A stretch of 64,000 bases of DNA from Strigamia acuminata (Eukaryota > Arthropoda > Chilopoda > Geophilomorpha > Linotaeniidae): assembly GCA_949358305.1 (NCBI GenBank), contig OX442319.1, positions 10,540,001-10,604,000 of the forward strand, in the 5' to 3' direction. The translations under genes and the position numbers were made by a program. Shown in pieces: positions 1-11,900 of the stretch (its first letter is position 1; each line of letters opens with the position of its first letter). The notes under the pieces are model-generated. The model ran no database searches. It was not told the origin of the DNA and saw nothing but the letters and a program-made list of their open reading frames with translations.

Positions 1-1937
1 AGCTGTGTGAAATGACGTCATTTCATCAACATTTTTAACCGAAATAGCGGGCAGGTTTTTCGGATCAGGAGTGACGTCATAACATTGAAATAGCAAAGCT
101 GGAATAGCTACATGTGTGTAGCATTGCTTGCGATTTACAGGGCGATTTTGCTTGCGAAATCGCGACGCGATGCGAAATTGCGGTATGTGTGCGCCCAGCA
201 TTAGCTGTAATATAATTCTAGACCAATTTTTTTTGCACAAAGTGTATTAGATAAGATAACATCATGAGTCAGTTTGAGGCAGGGAAGAGATTACTCAGGA
301 TTATCCAGGATAATCTTTTTGTCGAGTTACTTCGAAGTAGTGTTAAAGCTCTTCAGCTCACTCCTAGCCTATTAAAAGACGGAAGAAAAAATTGTTATCT
401 CGAAAAATAGAAGAAATAAATGAATGGCATACCAGTAATTACAGTCTAATTTTAATTATGTGTTTTATCACATTGGAGATTTTATCTTGAAAGAGCATGT
501 CAGACTGCATTTGACCAATAGTGTTAAAGTAAAACCCAATTTTAAGAGATGATGGGAATTAATTAAAAGCTCTTTAATGGGAAAGGGATAAAAAGCACTT
601 TGTTCGTCTTTCGAAAGACATTCTTCTTCTTTTAATTAAGCACCATAATTTTACTGATCAACTATAATCTCCTGTCGCTTTTAGTGCTGTACAGTTCTAG
701 TGATGATATGGGGGTAAGTATCGAGTATTGGGGGGGGGGGGGGTTGGAAGAAATTTGGTCTATTTTTAGATCAGAAAGTCTGGCTCAGCATCTGTGCTGG
801 TCAGCCGTGTGGAATGTGTGCTTCTAGAAGAAAGGATTGCTGATCTCTCATGCGGTAAAAGTGTTTAAAAGTGCGTTTATCCAAGGCCCAATTGATATGC
901 TGTACACCACATACAATTGGGGTCGAATGTCACATTGTTGCCTCTATTTTGTAGGCTCTGCATGTCCGGGTTCTGTGCGGACACAATTAAGTTGGATTAT
1001 TAATCGGTGCAGTCAAAGTTTTTGTTTTTGCGGTTTTTAATGGTTCTATAAGCGGATCCAAAAAATTTAAATTTAATTAGAGAAAAACACAGTAGAAAGA
1101 CATCAGTGAACATGTTTAATTTAACTTACAATTTTCCATTGGCCGAGTCATTTCATTTGTGTCGTGATACAAAAAAAGAGACCAAACCACCAAAATTGCA
1201 CTACATGTTGAGACATTGTAATCGAGAAAAAAAAATTCACTTTTGGAAAATCTTCTATTCACATTATCACAGGTTTTCTACAAGTCGAAACAAAACGGCA
1301 GACACTTCTATAACTGAAGTTTGTTGATATTTAATGTAAACCAATCAATGTTTAATGTTTAATGGCGCGAAATTGCCTCATAAGACATCATCATAGTTTT
1401 AGTTTTAGTTTCTTTGTTTTTGGTAATACTCTTATCAAAACCCTGACTAGTAAAGTGGTCTTGTAAAGAAAACAGAATCTTTATCGTCTCAACAAATATA
1501 CTATAAAGTTTAAGAAAATTTCTTTACTCTGTTGTCACAACTGAACAACTGCCTCATATCTATACTCTGGCCGAGTATAAGAGTGCGCTATTTCCTATTG
1601 GCCCAGCTTGATTTCTCCTAACTGTGGACTGTGTACAAGTACTTCCACCAGGAAAAGTAGTTTTGTAGTCTTAACAACGACACGTTTTAGCAACGGTTTT
1701 CCCTCGGTTTCATTGGTTTTTCGATGTTTTTTTCTTGTTTTTTCTGGTTTTTTCTGTTTTTTTTTTTTAGGTTTTATTGGTATTTTTTTGGGTTGTGTGT
1801 GTGTGTATTGGGGGGTTTATTTGGTTTTTAAGTGTTTTTTTTTCTGTTTTCTGAGGTTTTTAGTAAGGTTTTTAAGTGTTTTTTTTTCTGGACCTCGAGA
1901 AAAATTTTCAATAGTATCCGGACCCCACTTAAAATTA

Positions 1938-2090
1938 CTTGCCGACCCCTGGTTTAATGTAACAAACGAAGTCTGAACGTTCGTGAGGTAAAATACGGAA
2001 ACAATACAGTACTTTTTCAAAAATACAGTATTCTTGGTGTATCAGCCGCGGCTACTATTTGAGGGCGACTTTTAATCGGTAAAATACGGT
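1938..2090 (-). repeat. Interspersed repeat with hAT-like end; inverted copy near 28.2-28.3 kb
   Basis: On the - strand this begins with a CAGGGGTCGGCAAG-type end, the style of hAT element termini. It then shares a long stretch with about 28215-28335, read in the opposite orientation, including the words CCGCGGCT and TCAGACTT. The copy at 28 kb is interrupted by another element. The family assignment rests on the terminal motif only. Confidence 0.5.
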
Positions 2091-2159
2091 ATTTTGAATG
2101 CACCTAATGTTTTTAGATGACTTTGATGAGGTTCTACTACAAGTCAAATGTGAAACATG

Positions 2160-2300
2160 AAACATGAAACATTTGACAGGACCGCCGCGTGGGTGGGAGG
2201 ATCCCTTTGTTTGATGTTGTATTTTGGCGCTCCCGTTTTGCATGGATGTGTTGCATAACCTGCACATCTGGATGCGGTAACCCTGCATTTTGCTGTATTT
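2160..2300 (+). repeat. Diverged interspersed repeat, second copy at about 33.73-33.84 kb
   Basis: The block around TTTGTTTGATGTTGTATTTT, GCATGGATGT and AACCTGCACA recurs with substitutions at about 33735-33840 in the same orientation. Open frames overlap both copies on both strands but are not conserved as a protein, so it is treated as a repeat of unknown class. Confidence 0.45.
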
Positions 2301-2788
2301 GTGATAGCCCAAAAGTTACCAACTGTGTAATGATTACCTGGAAGGTCAAATTTGCGGTCAGCATTGGCTAGCCCCCACTAAACTTCCGATTTACTCCCAT
2401 CAGCAAACTTGTGATATCTCTACTCATTTGCATTATATTGGGCAAGATAAGGACTATTTCTCCATCCAACATGATAAAAAGGAATTTGGTCGATGAAAGG
2501 TTTCTCCATCACAAGAAATATAACTTATTTCTTATTTTAGTTTATTCATGCGAGTAAAATGTTATGGAAGACTGATGTCTCGACTGAATAAGTAAATGGA
2601 TACGGAACCAAAATTCAGAAGCAAAAAAAATAAACTGAATAGAAAAACTTAGTGTCATTCTGTACTGACATGTTTAATAAATATTGAAACGACTGTCAAT
2701 GTGCGCTCAGAATAAATTTTAAAGTTGCTCGCCACTCGTTTGGAAACAAAGCAATAAATCGTCATTGTAATAAACGTTTTGTTTGTAG

Positions 2789-2921
2789 TTTTGGGCAGCA
2801 TATGTGCCTTGCGATGCGCAACATCTGAATGCAGTTCAGCTCACACTGGAGCAGATTGATGTCATCAAACGATTCACCAACAAATATCCGGATGAATTCA
2901 AGTTCGTCACTTCCTCGCAAG
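2789..2921 (+). CDS. Dipeptidase exon 1 of those visible
   Basis: Preceded by a TTTGTAG acceptor and followed by GTATTT. Starts in phase 0 and leaves one base (G) for the next exon. Encodes 44 residues from FWAAYVPCD to FVTSSQ, matching the segment of mammalian DPEP1 that begins FWSVYTPCD and includes the first disulfide Cys. Confidence 0.9.
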
Positions 2922-5900
2922 GTATTTTCACATTTCACCCACGATGGCATTCAGAGAAAATGTTTGGAGATGATTGCAGTGCTTGATTTATTTAACTTTA
3001 TGTTGAAAATAAATTGTCGTACAGTTTGCGCCCGGTATCTTGATGCTAAATTCAAACTGTGCATCACATTGTGCGCATGAATTTAACATGGTGTTTGTCA
3101 GGTTTGTTAAACAAAATTTCGGTGCCACGCTGTTTTGTTAATGAGTTTATGTTGTTTATTTACTTTATTTTAGCATTATTAAGCGTAATAATAAGCTTAA
3201 TACGGTTAAATGATGACTGGAATTAGGAAATCAGCTGCGCAGTTTCAATTTGGCATTAAGATAGTGGGTGTGAACTGTATATGGTGTCGTCAACATCAAC
3301 TTTTTTCTTTTAGCATGAGAACAAAGTACAGTCGAAACTCTTTATAACGAATCGCGATATAACGAATTATCGATATAACGAATACTTAAAAATGGTCGGT
3401 TTGGTTGGCTGGCCATAGAACACCATTTTAAAAAAATTCGATTTAACGAATTATCGTTATAACGAATCGATTTTTCGAGTCCCTTGCGGTTCGTTATAAA
3501 GAGCTTCGACTGTATTAGGCTTATTTTTTAATCTGTCATTGATCATGGATTTATTCAAAAAAAAAGTTTTAAAAGGGTGTTATTTTTTAATAACACCCTT
3601 TTAAAACTTTTTTTTTGTTTAATTTCCACATGTAGTGTTGCTTAAATTCTTTATTTGCACTATTAATGAATCACAGTTGAGTCCTTGCTGTAGCCAATGA
3701 GGTTTGCCAATCACATTGTGTAGTACTTTAATCAGACAAGGATGAGAAAACAACTGAGATTTCCCAGCAGGTCATTCATTGATGTACTGACTAGGCCCAT
3801 GTTGCTTAACTTCTGTAATGTTGGGAACAGGTGAACAGCAGTGTTGCAACCCAAGCATTGGGCAATGCAGTTGGGGACATTAACCTAAATACAAGGTGCA
3901 TTTATTAAAGAATTGACAGAACATGAGAATTATTACTACCTGTTAACACGAGTTGATATTCTTAAATGTAACTCATGCAATGTTTTGAAATGCATTTAGT
4001 TTTACGAGAATGCATTTTGTAATACATTATTGCATGCTATTGCTTAGCAAGTGATCTTTTCATATTTAAGTGTTTCATCTTGTGGCAAAACATGAAATTA
4101 TTCACAATTTTAATTCCTAACGTACAGAGTAGATTCAGTTTTTGTTTACGTAATGGTTACATTCATGTCTGACATGAACGTATTATTTTCATGACATGTT
4201 GTGATTGGTTGAAAGATACATACAAGTATAGGGAAATTTGTGGCACAAGATTATCGTGTTATATCTCGTTGTGCACTTAACTTACTGTGCGTCTTGAGTT
4301 ATTTTCTAATCATGTTGTGCATTCATTATGGTGTTATACTTCCAGATCTCGCTCGTCTCGTAATCTTGGTTTCGGAGATCTCGCTCGTCTCGTTATCTCG
4401 GTTTCGGAGATCTCGGTCCTTTTTATGCTATGTTCACACTCAAACCACTTTTGTATAAAACCCGCCACTTTTGTAGAAAACCTGTGTTCACACTACCAAA
4501 GGTTTTCTTAAACTTGACGTCACAACTGCAAAACACGCCCCCATTGTGTCATGTGACTGATCCTAGGAAAATCCAAAAAATAAAATGGATGCCAATTAAC
4601 CTTTTAAGGCAACTTTTGGCATTAAAATAAAGCACTTCCAAATGCATCAAAAAATTAATACAATACATCAAAAGATGGAGAATAAAACGATCTTTCTTTT
4701 AAAAAAAAGAACGTATTTCTAGCCCTAATAGTTCGTGAAATACGAACGGAAATGCGTTTTGTTCGTTTCGATAGAGTGGAAATAGATAGCGCACTTTCGT
4801 TTCAACCCCAAAATTATTAACTTTTAATGTGGAAAAAAAATTAAAAAAATATGTCGGTTTACTAAACTGGCATTCCTCTTTCTTTTAAAAAAAAGTAGAA
4901 ACTTCTATCTTTAATAGATCATTAGCTACAAGCAACAATGCAAACCCCTAACAATCTGACACTTGTACAAAACTATCCTTAAGTGTGAACAATTGATTTC
5001 AGATTTGTAGAACTTAGACTTGTAGAAAATGATAAGTTTTAGAAAAGTGGTTTAAGTGTGAACATTGCATTAGTCTCAGGATCTCGGTGTTGGCAAAATG
5101 AGATTTTATTATTATGAGATACAATAAAAAACTTAGAACTCACGTTATGAGTTGTAACGTGATTTGTACGTTTTTTGTTGTTTTTTTAAAAACGGCCGAG
5201 ATGCTGGAAGTATAGTACGGTGTGTGGCATTCCTCAGGCCACGTGGTACTCTCCCACAAAAGGGATTTTTTTCTACTAACGGATTAGCCCTGGCTCTGAC
5301 ATGACCACCGATTGTAACGATGTTCAGAAAGCACACTTGATAGAAAATCCGATCCGTTTCAGAAAAACTTTAAGTTGGGTGGGAAGGGTTAAGGAGTATT
5401 TTATTCTACTAGAAAGTCATTAGAGCTTGTGGGAAACTCGGAGCGTAATTTTAGTTGCCAACAAATTTCTATTTGTTTTTGTTATTCTGCTGAAACAACT
5501 TGGGAAATACAATTTCTGAGATGAGTTTTTTTTCTCTCTCCAACTACTCGCGTTTGTAATTAAAATTTTTAAGAGAATAAAAAATTTAAAATGTATTAAC
5601 GATACACTCTTTCGTGTTGTCGTGCAGCGCTTTAAGGTCAGGTTTATATTTCACTATAAAAAAAAATTGTCTTCCAAAAAAAATCAATTGATTTTTATCT
5701 CTCTTTTTTTACACTCGTCTTCACTTTTTTTTTTGTAAAAGCGCCCTTATTCCCGTCACATAAACTCAGGAACACCGCTGAACTCAGCGCCCTGACGTGA
5801 AAGCTCCGTCTAATGCCACTTCACTGCATTACACGCAATCCCTGTGGCGAAGCTTTTCTACGCAGGAGGCTGCGGAGATTGATGTGTATTTGTCGTCGAC

Positions 5901-8900
5901 GCTGCATTGTTTACTTTTCCATTTTTCATCTTTTCTCAAAAATCTAATTATTATTTTTTTTTGAACCACTATTAATCTTGGAAGAATATTTATCATGCAC
6001 TTGACATTCTGGAATGTGGATTTTAATTGAATTAACATATACAGTATAACCACTTATTTTAAAGGAAATGTTTAAAACTAATATTAATCTTAGTTCAAAG
6101 TTTACATTATACTCAATTGAAGATGAGACGAGTTTTAATTTTCCTTATTTTAGATTAAATGATTTCTATTTACTTTTGGAATTATTTCCTCGTGTTGTTT
6201 AAATTACATACGTTGTTTGTTTAATTTTTAATTTAAAATTTCGAAAGTTAAGCTTTGAGCCCTTTTAATAAGCTTCAGCTAGTACTCGCACGGGCATTGA
6301 ATTATGGCGGGCATCTGGGTTGGACGATGTTTAAAAGTCGCACGGAGTTTGAGCGGGCAAGGCATTACCGAGCAGAAAATGATAACCAGAGAACACGGTG
6401 AAAAAGATGGAACTTTGGAATATGGAGTATAGAGGGTGTTTACTTTAAAGTGTTCCCGGCGAATAAAAGAAGTTTAAATTTATAAAATATACGTTAAAGA
6501 TGGTTTAAATCATCTTCAAAATAATATGCGCATTCAAAGTTTGCTTCTGTGGTTTTTGGTCATGTTAAAGCTGCTATTTTTGCGGACTAAAAACAATGAA
6601 ATTGCGGGCGGAAAGCGGATCAAAAAACAGCAGTTTTGCCGACGCATTGTGGAGTTATTGCGGGCTCATTTTTGGGTGTAAATAATAAGTTTTTGAACCT
6701 AAAAATGAATTTTTGGTCCAGAAATTAAATTTTAGGTCTAAAAAATGAAATTTTGGTCCAAAAGATGAAATTTTGGTCCAAAAGATGAAATTTTGGTCCA
6801 AAAGATGAAATTTTGGTCCAAAAGATGAAATTTTGGTCCAAAAGATGAAATTTTGGTCCAAAAGATGAAATTTTGGTCCAAAAGATGAAATTTTGGTCCA
6901 TAAGATAAAATTTTGGTCCAAAAAATGAATATTATTTTTGTAAGACACACAAATTGCGGTACAACGGTCCGATTGCGGAAATTGCGGACCAAAAAATCCT
7001 CAGAATGCAAAAATTTTGGTGTCAAAATGCTCCATTTGCCCTATCCACAAGTATGGAAACATTTTAAACAACATTTATTTTCCGCAAAAATAGCAGCTAG
7101 TCATGACTCATGAGCTATTTTTGTTAAAATTTAAAATATTTTCTTTCTGAAATATCATTGTGAATCTTTTTTTTTAGCAATAAAAGATACTACAGTCGAA
7201 ACTTTTTATAACGAATCGCAAGGGACCCGAAAAATCGATTCGTTATAACGAGAATTCGTTGCATTGAAAATTTTTAACATGGTGTTCTACGGCCAGCCAA
7301 ACAAACCAGCCATTTTTATGTATTCGTTATACCGATAATTTGTTATATTGCGATTCGTTATAAAGAGTTTAAACTGTAAAAAAAAAGTCACATTCGTAGT
7401 TAAACGTGTTTTTGCTGTTTGTAGAACCACACTTTGAATGCAGCTATTGAATTATTACTATTTCCAATATTTGCGAAACATTATTGTGGTGTACTTTCGA
7501 ATTATTAGCTTAGCTTGGCGAAATGTTGCACACTTCAGTTTCCCAGGTTTAGAAATAACGGATATCGTAAAATCCTGCATCAGCAGTCCACACCCATTGG
7601 CCATATAAGACAAGATAGCGCTCTTTTTCTACACAATATGAACATGGGAGCAACAAAACGATGCAAAGAAAAATTATATTAAAAAGATAAAAACGTATAT
7701 TGCTGGAATGTTTTTATGTTATCCTGGACACAATAATAATAATAATAATAAAAGATATTTTTATAATTCATAGGAGTGCATTTCAGTAGACGTATTCGAA
7801 AAGTGGTTTAGTGCACACTAAATATATATTTAATGTGAACTGAAACTTGGCTTGGGTTTTAAACGAGAGGATGACCAATGTTAGAAACCCTTAGTAGAGA
7901 GTTTTTGGAAACCGCATTTGCTGATTTATCTAATAAACGTGAACGAAGTTTAGTACAGAAATTACTACTCAACGAAAATATCCTCTCTGCGTGTGTGGAT
8001 GTTGGTTTTATTGTAGAAAGTGCTTAATGAAAATGATTAACGCTGTTTGTTTTAATTTTTATACTAAATTTTCTACACGTTTTTCAGACAAATCGGGTTA
8101 AATACACTTTTTTTTTTTTTGAAAAGTCATTATCTGCAAAAATTATAAATATTTAATAAAATAATAAAAAAAACTTGTTTAACTCTCAGATGGTCAATCT
8201 CCAAAGACGATGCTTTGGTGCCCACAATGTACCTATTTGGGTGCAAAATAATTAAATAAAAAAGGCCCGTAGCTGAAGCACTTTAGGGTAGTGCGAAAAA
8301 TTGTCGCACTTGGCGCTACTGTTTTTGGTTAGAAGAATCCAAATTAGTAGAGCAAAATCTGAGAAAATTGCAGTACTGTGTTTAAATTTTTTAAATTCTC
8401 TAAAAAAATTTCAGACAAATGTTTTCATCAACATTCTGAGACAAATCTAATACCATAAATCCTCTTATAAGACTATTATAAGACTATTAAAAAGTAAAAA
8501 AAAAACAAGAAAATTTGTAATGCATGGAAGCTTTACATTTTAGACTTCTAAACCCCTTCTACACGTCATTTCCGGTACCAGTTTGTAAAACCAGTTTTTA
8601 TTTAAACCGGAAGTCGGAGAAATACGAAAAATTCGGACGGACGGACAGGACCGTTTTATTAGACTTTCTAAACATAGAGGTTAGAAATCTAAAAACCCAA
8701 AACTCCTTTTATATTTGTAGGTATTGAGCAAGCTTTTGCCGAAAAACGCATATCCAGTTTAATTGGAGTCGAAGGTGGTCACTCAATGGGTAACAGCCTA
8801 GCAGTTTTGAGAATATTCTATGAGTTGGGAGTGAGGTACATGACACTCACACACAACTGTCATACACTTTGGTACATAATCTTCTAACTAATGTGCACCC

Positions 8901-11900
8901 ACAGAGAATGAAACTGAAAATGTTGTTTTCGCCTTCCTACAGGGCGGAATCCCACCTTGGCGACAGAGAACCATCAACCGAACATCCGGGTCTCACTGAA
9001 TTCGGCAAAGTGAGTCGTTTTTTCGATCTCTTTTTTAGGTGTTATGGCACTAAGGTAAATATTTTTTTGTCTTGCAGCTAGTGGTCAAGGAAATGAATCG
9101 GTTGGGAATGCTTGTCGACTTGGCCCACGTTTCCATGGCGACCATGTCTGACGCGTTAGATACCACCCGCGCCCCGGTTATCTTTAGCCATTCATCCGCT
9201 TATAAACTCTGCAATAGTACTCGTAATGTCCATGATTCCATCTTGAAAAGAGTGGTAAGCTAAGCACGCGGTTTATGTTTATTTTATCTCTTTTTCTCGT
9301 TTTTCGAGGAACAGGCAATATAATATTTTTTTCTATTTGCCTCACATATTGTCGTGTTGTGTTTGTTGTCTTTTTTTGTTTTTTTGTTCTTTTTTTATTT
9401 TTTTTTATTATTATTATTTTTTTTGGTGTTGCAAATGGTGCATTTAATTTAGTTAGAAAAGTTACTTAAAGTGAAAGTTCTGCTCATAATAAAAGTTTGC
9501 AATTTTTCATTTAGCTTTTTTGAAAATTTTTTGAATAGGGACATTTTTTAAATTGATCGGTGAGGGTGGGTGGGTGGGGGGGGCTGTGTATAGAATTTTT
9601 AATGCATTCTATTCATCAGTCATAGAGCCAGACCCAAAAAAAAATATTTTAAGGAACAAAAAGTTGAATTCTTTGTAAGTTTTCGTATCGACGATCATTT
9701 AAGGGCATGTCCTTAAATGCGAATTGGACACTTTCTAAAAATATTGTGAAATTTTCAAATAAGGGCATGCTCTTATTGATGAAGCGTGCACAAAGAGTGA
9801 ATATTGGTTTCTTAAAGTGAGGTTCCGCAAACTGTAGATAGAGTTATTTCAATATAGAATTATTTTATTTTTTAGTATAACTGAATAGCTCTAATTATTG
9901 GGAAAACTTTCAAAAATCATTGAAATGTTGAAATTGGTTATGCAAATATTTAAAGTTTGCATAAGTGAAATAAGTGAAATAAATGACTTACAGTATTATT
10001 GAATTACATTAGGTGCATTCAATATCGATAAGGGGAAGTGACTTCTTTCACTCATTTGACTTCTCACAACCGGATATGACGACTTTTGTGTCATATCTCT
10101 GATAAGTCGTTTTGAAAGAAGTCAAATAAGTGAAGTAAGGAGAAGTGAAAAAATAGTTACTTCTTCTTATGAATAAGTCACTTAAATAATGGTGCGCATG
10201 CGCATATTGCCTGGTTTCGCATCGTTTTGGAAATTTTTGGCCGCCATCTTTTCCGATCTAATTTGCTCATTGCAATGTGGGCTAAAACAAAAAAATATGT
10301 GCTCTAAAATTCTAAAAACCACATGAACTTCTAATTAACACAAGAAAAAGAGATGCATGTGGTTTTTAGAATTTTAGAGCACATATTTTTTTTGACAAAT
10401 GCGAGATTGACATTTGCTGCGGCCGCACGCTTGTTGACAAATTTTCTCTGTGTTTTTCTCCGTTCTCTGTTTGTCTCAGAAAGATGCTGCAGGCTTTACT
10501 TTTTTGTCAAAACACAAAATAGTGCAAATGACAGTAGTGGTGCTCAACTTTTGGCCACCACTGTACGTCGTGATTTGTGGGACGACTTTCTTGAAGAACC
10601 AACTTTGCATTTACACTGAGAATTGGGGAAAATCCAGTTGGAGGTGTGTGGCAGATGTTCTTGTCATACGAACAGTACCTCAATCAGACAAGGATGAGAA
10701 ACAACTGGGAATCCCAGCGGGTTACCGATCTAACCAAGCCCAATACAGCTTAACCTCTGTGTTCTAATGGCAACAACTTTATGACCACATGCCTGGTGGG
10801 ATTGTTATAAATACTAGGCTATTTCTGGTCTTGGAATTTAGGTCAATACTCAGTTGGAAAATATGTTTCCATCTTGGTCAGGAGTGTCAAGAATTTTCTG
10901 GTGACCAGAAATACCCAGTTTGTGAACTTTATGAATATTGAGCTGTAGTCAGAACAAGTGGTTGGCTTCCATGCTGATTGTAGTTGCTTATCACACTGCA
11001 ATCCAGCCACACAAGACACATTAAGAAGCTTTATAATCTTAAATTTGTGTCATTTGAGCATTTGATGTTGTTTAAAGACGAAGTGGCTTTAACTTATTAA
11101 ATTGTGGTTTTAGTTTTCAAATTGATGAAAATCAAATTTAGGGAGAAACATCTTACAGGGGAAATCAAGGAATGTAATTCAATTCTGTATTGAATAAAAG
11201 TAGATTAAGTTTCTATTGGTGCCCACTGGATGTTTTGGATTGCTTGATTAACTAAAGGATACCCAAGCAAGGGAAAAATGATTACAGTCGAAACTCTTTA
11301 TAACGAATCGCGATATAACGAATTATCGATATAACGAATTGTTAAAAATGATTTGGTTGGCCAGCCATAGGACACCATGTTAAGTATTTTCAATGTAATG
11401 AATTTCAATATAACGAATTCTTCGTTATAACAAACAAGTTTTTGTGTACACTGTAATACCCACAAGCCCCTGTTATAACGAATTTTCAAAACTGATCACA
11501 TGACTCACAACATCCGATGCCCATAAGCAAAGGAAAATCAAAATTTTTCTGTTTTAAAATGGCTGCCAAACAAAAGGCACTTTTTATTCAGGACAAGTTG
11601 AACATTTTTAATGCCATTGACAATGACAAGAAGCCATCAATTGTAGCAGACGAGTTTAATTCGGCCGTTCTACAATTTTCAACAATTTTAAAGAATTGGG
11701 ATAAAATTAACATGAAACTTGCATGTCTATGAATAAATAATATTGTTTATGATAAAATTTAATTTTTTTTACCTAATTCGTTTTAACGAACTCTCGTTAT
11801 AACTAATCGATTTTCCGGTCCCTTCCGGTCCCCGATTCGTTATAAAGAGTATTGACCGTATAATATTTTCTTACAGAGCTTTTTGTGAATGTTGGGATAA

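Larger units (their letters stand above)
1..2788. other. Left flank or intron upstream of first visible dipeptidase exon
   Basis: No protein-coding exon could be supported here. A search by eye for the Asp-Gly-His-Asn-Asp zinc motif expected in an upstream dipeptidase exon found nothing on the + strand. The stretch holds a 15-base G run near 729-743, a T/G-rich block at about 1700-1880, and two interspersed repeats listed separately. It is either intron of the dipeptidase gene or upstream DNA. Confidence 0.6.

Noticed and set aside
264-410. 48-codon frame starting MSQFEAGKRLLRIIQDN, faintly like the helix before the DGHND motif of dipeptidases
   Set aside because: It lacks the H-x-D zinc motif and any splice-consistent continuation to the exon at 2789, so similarity is probably chance.
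6655-7025. Repetitive frames reading [12 protein letters not shown]
   Set aside because: Generated by nine 20-bp tandem units; no start context or flanking exon.
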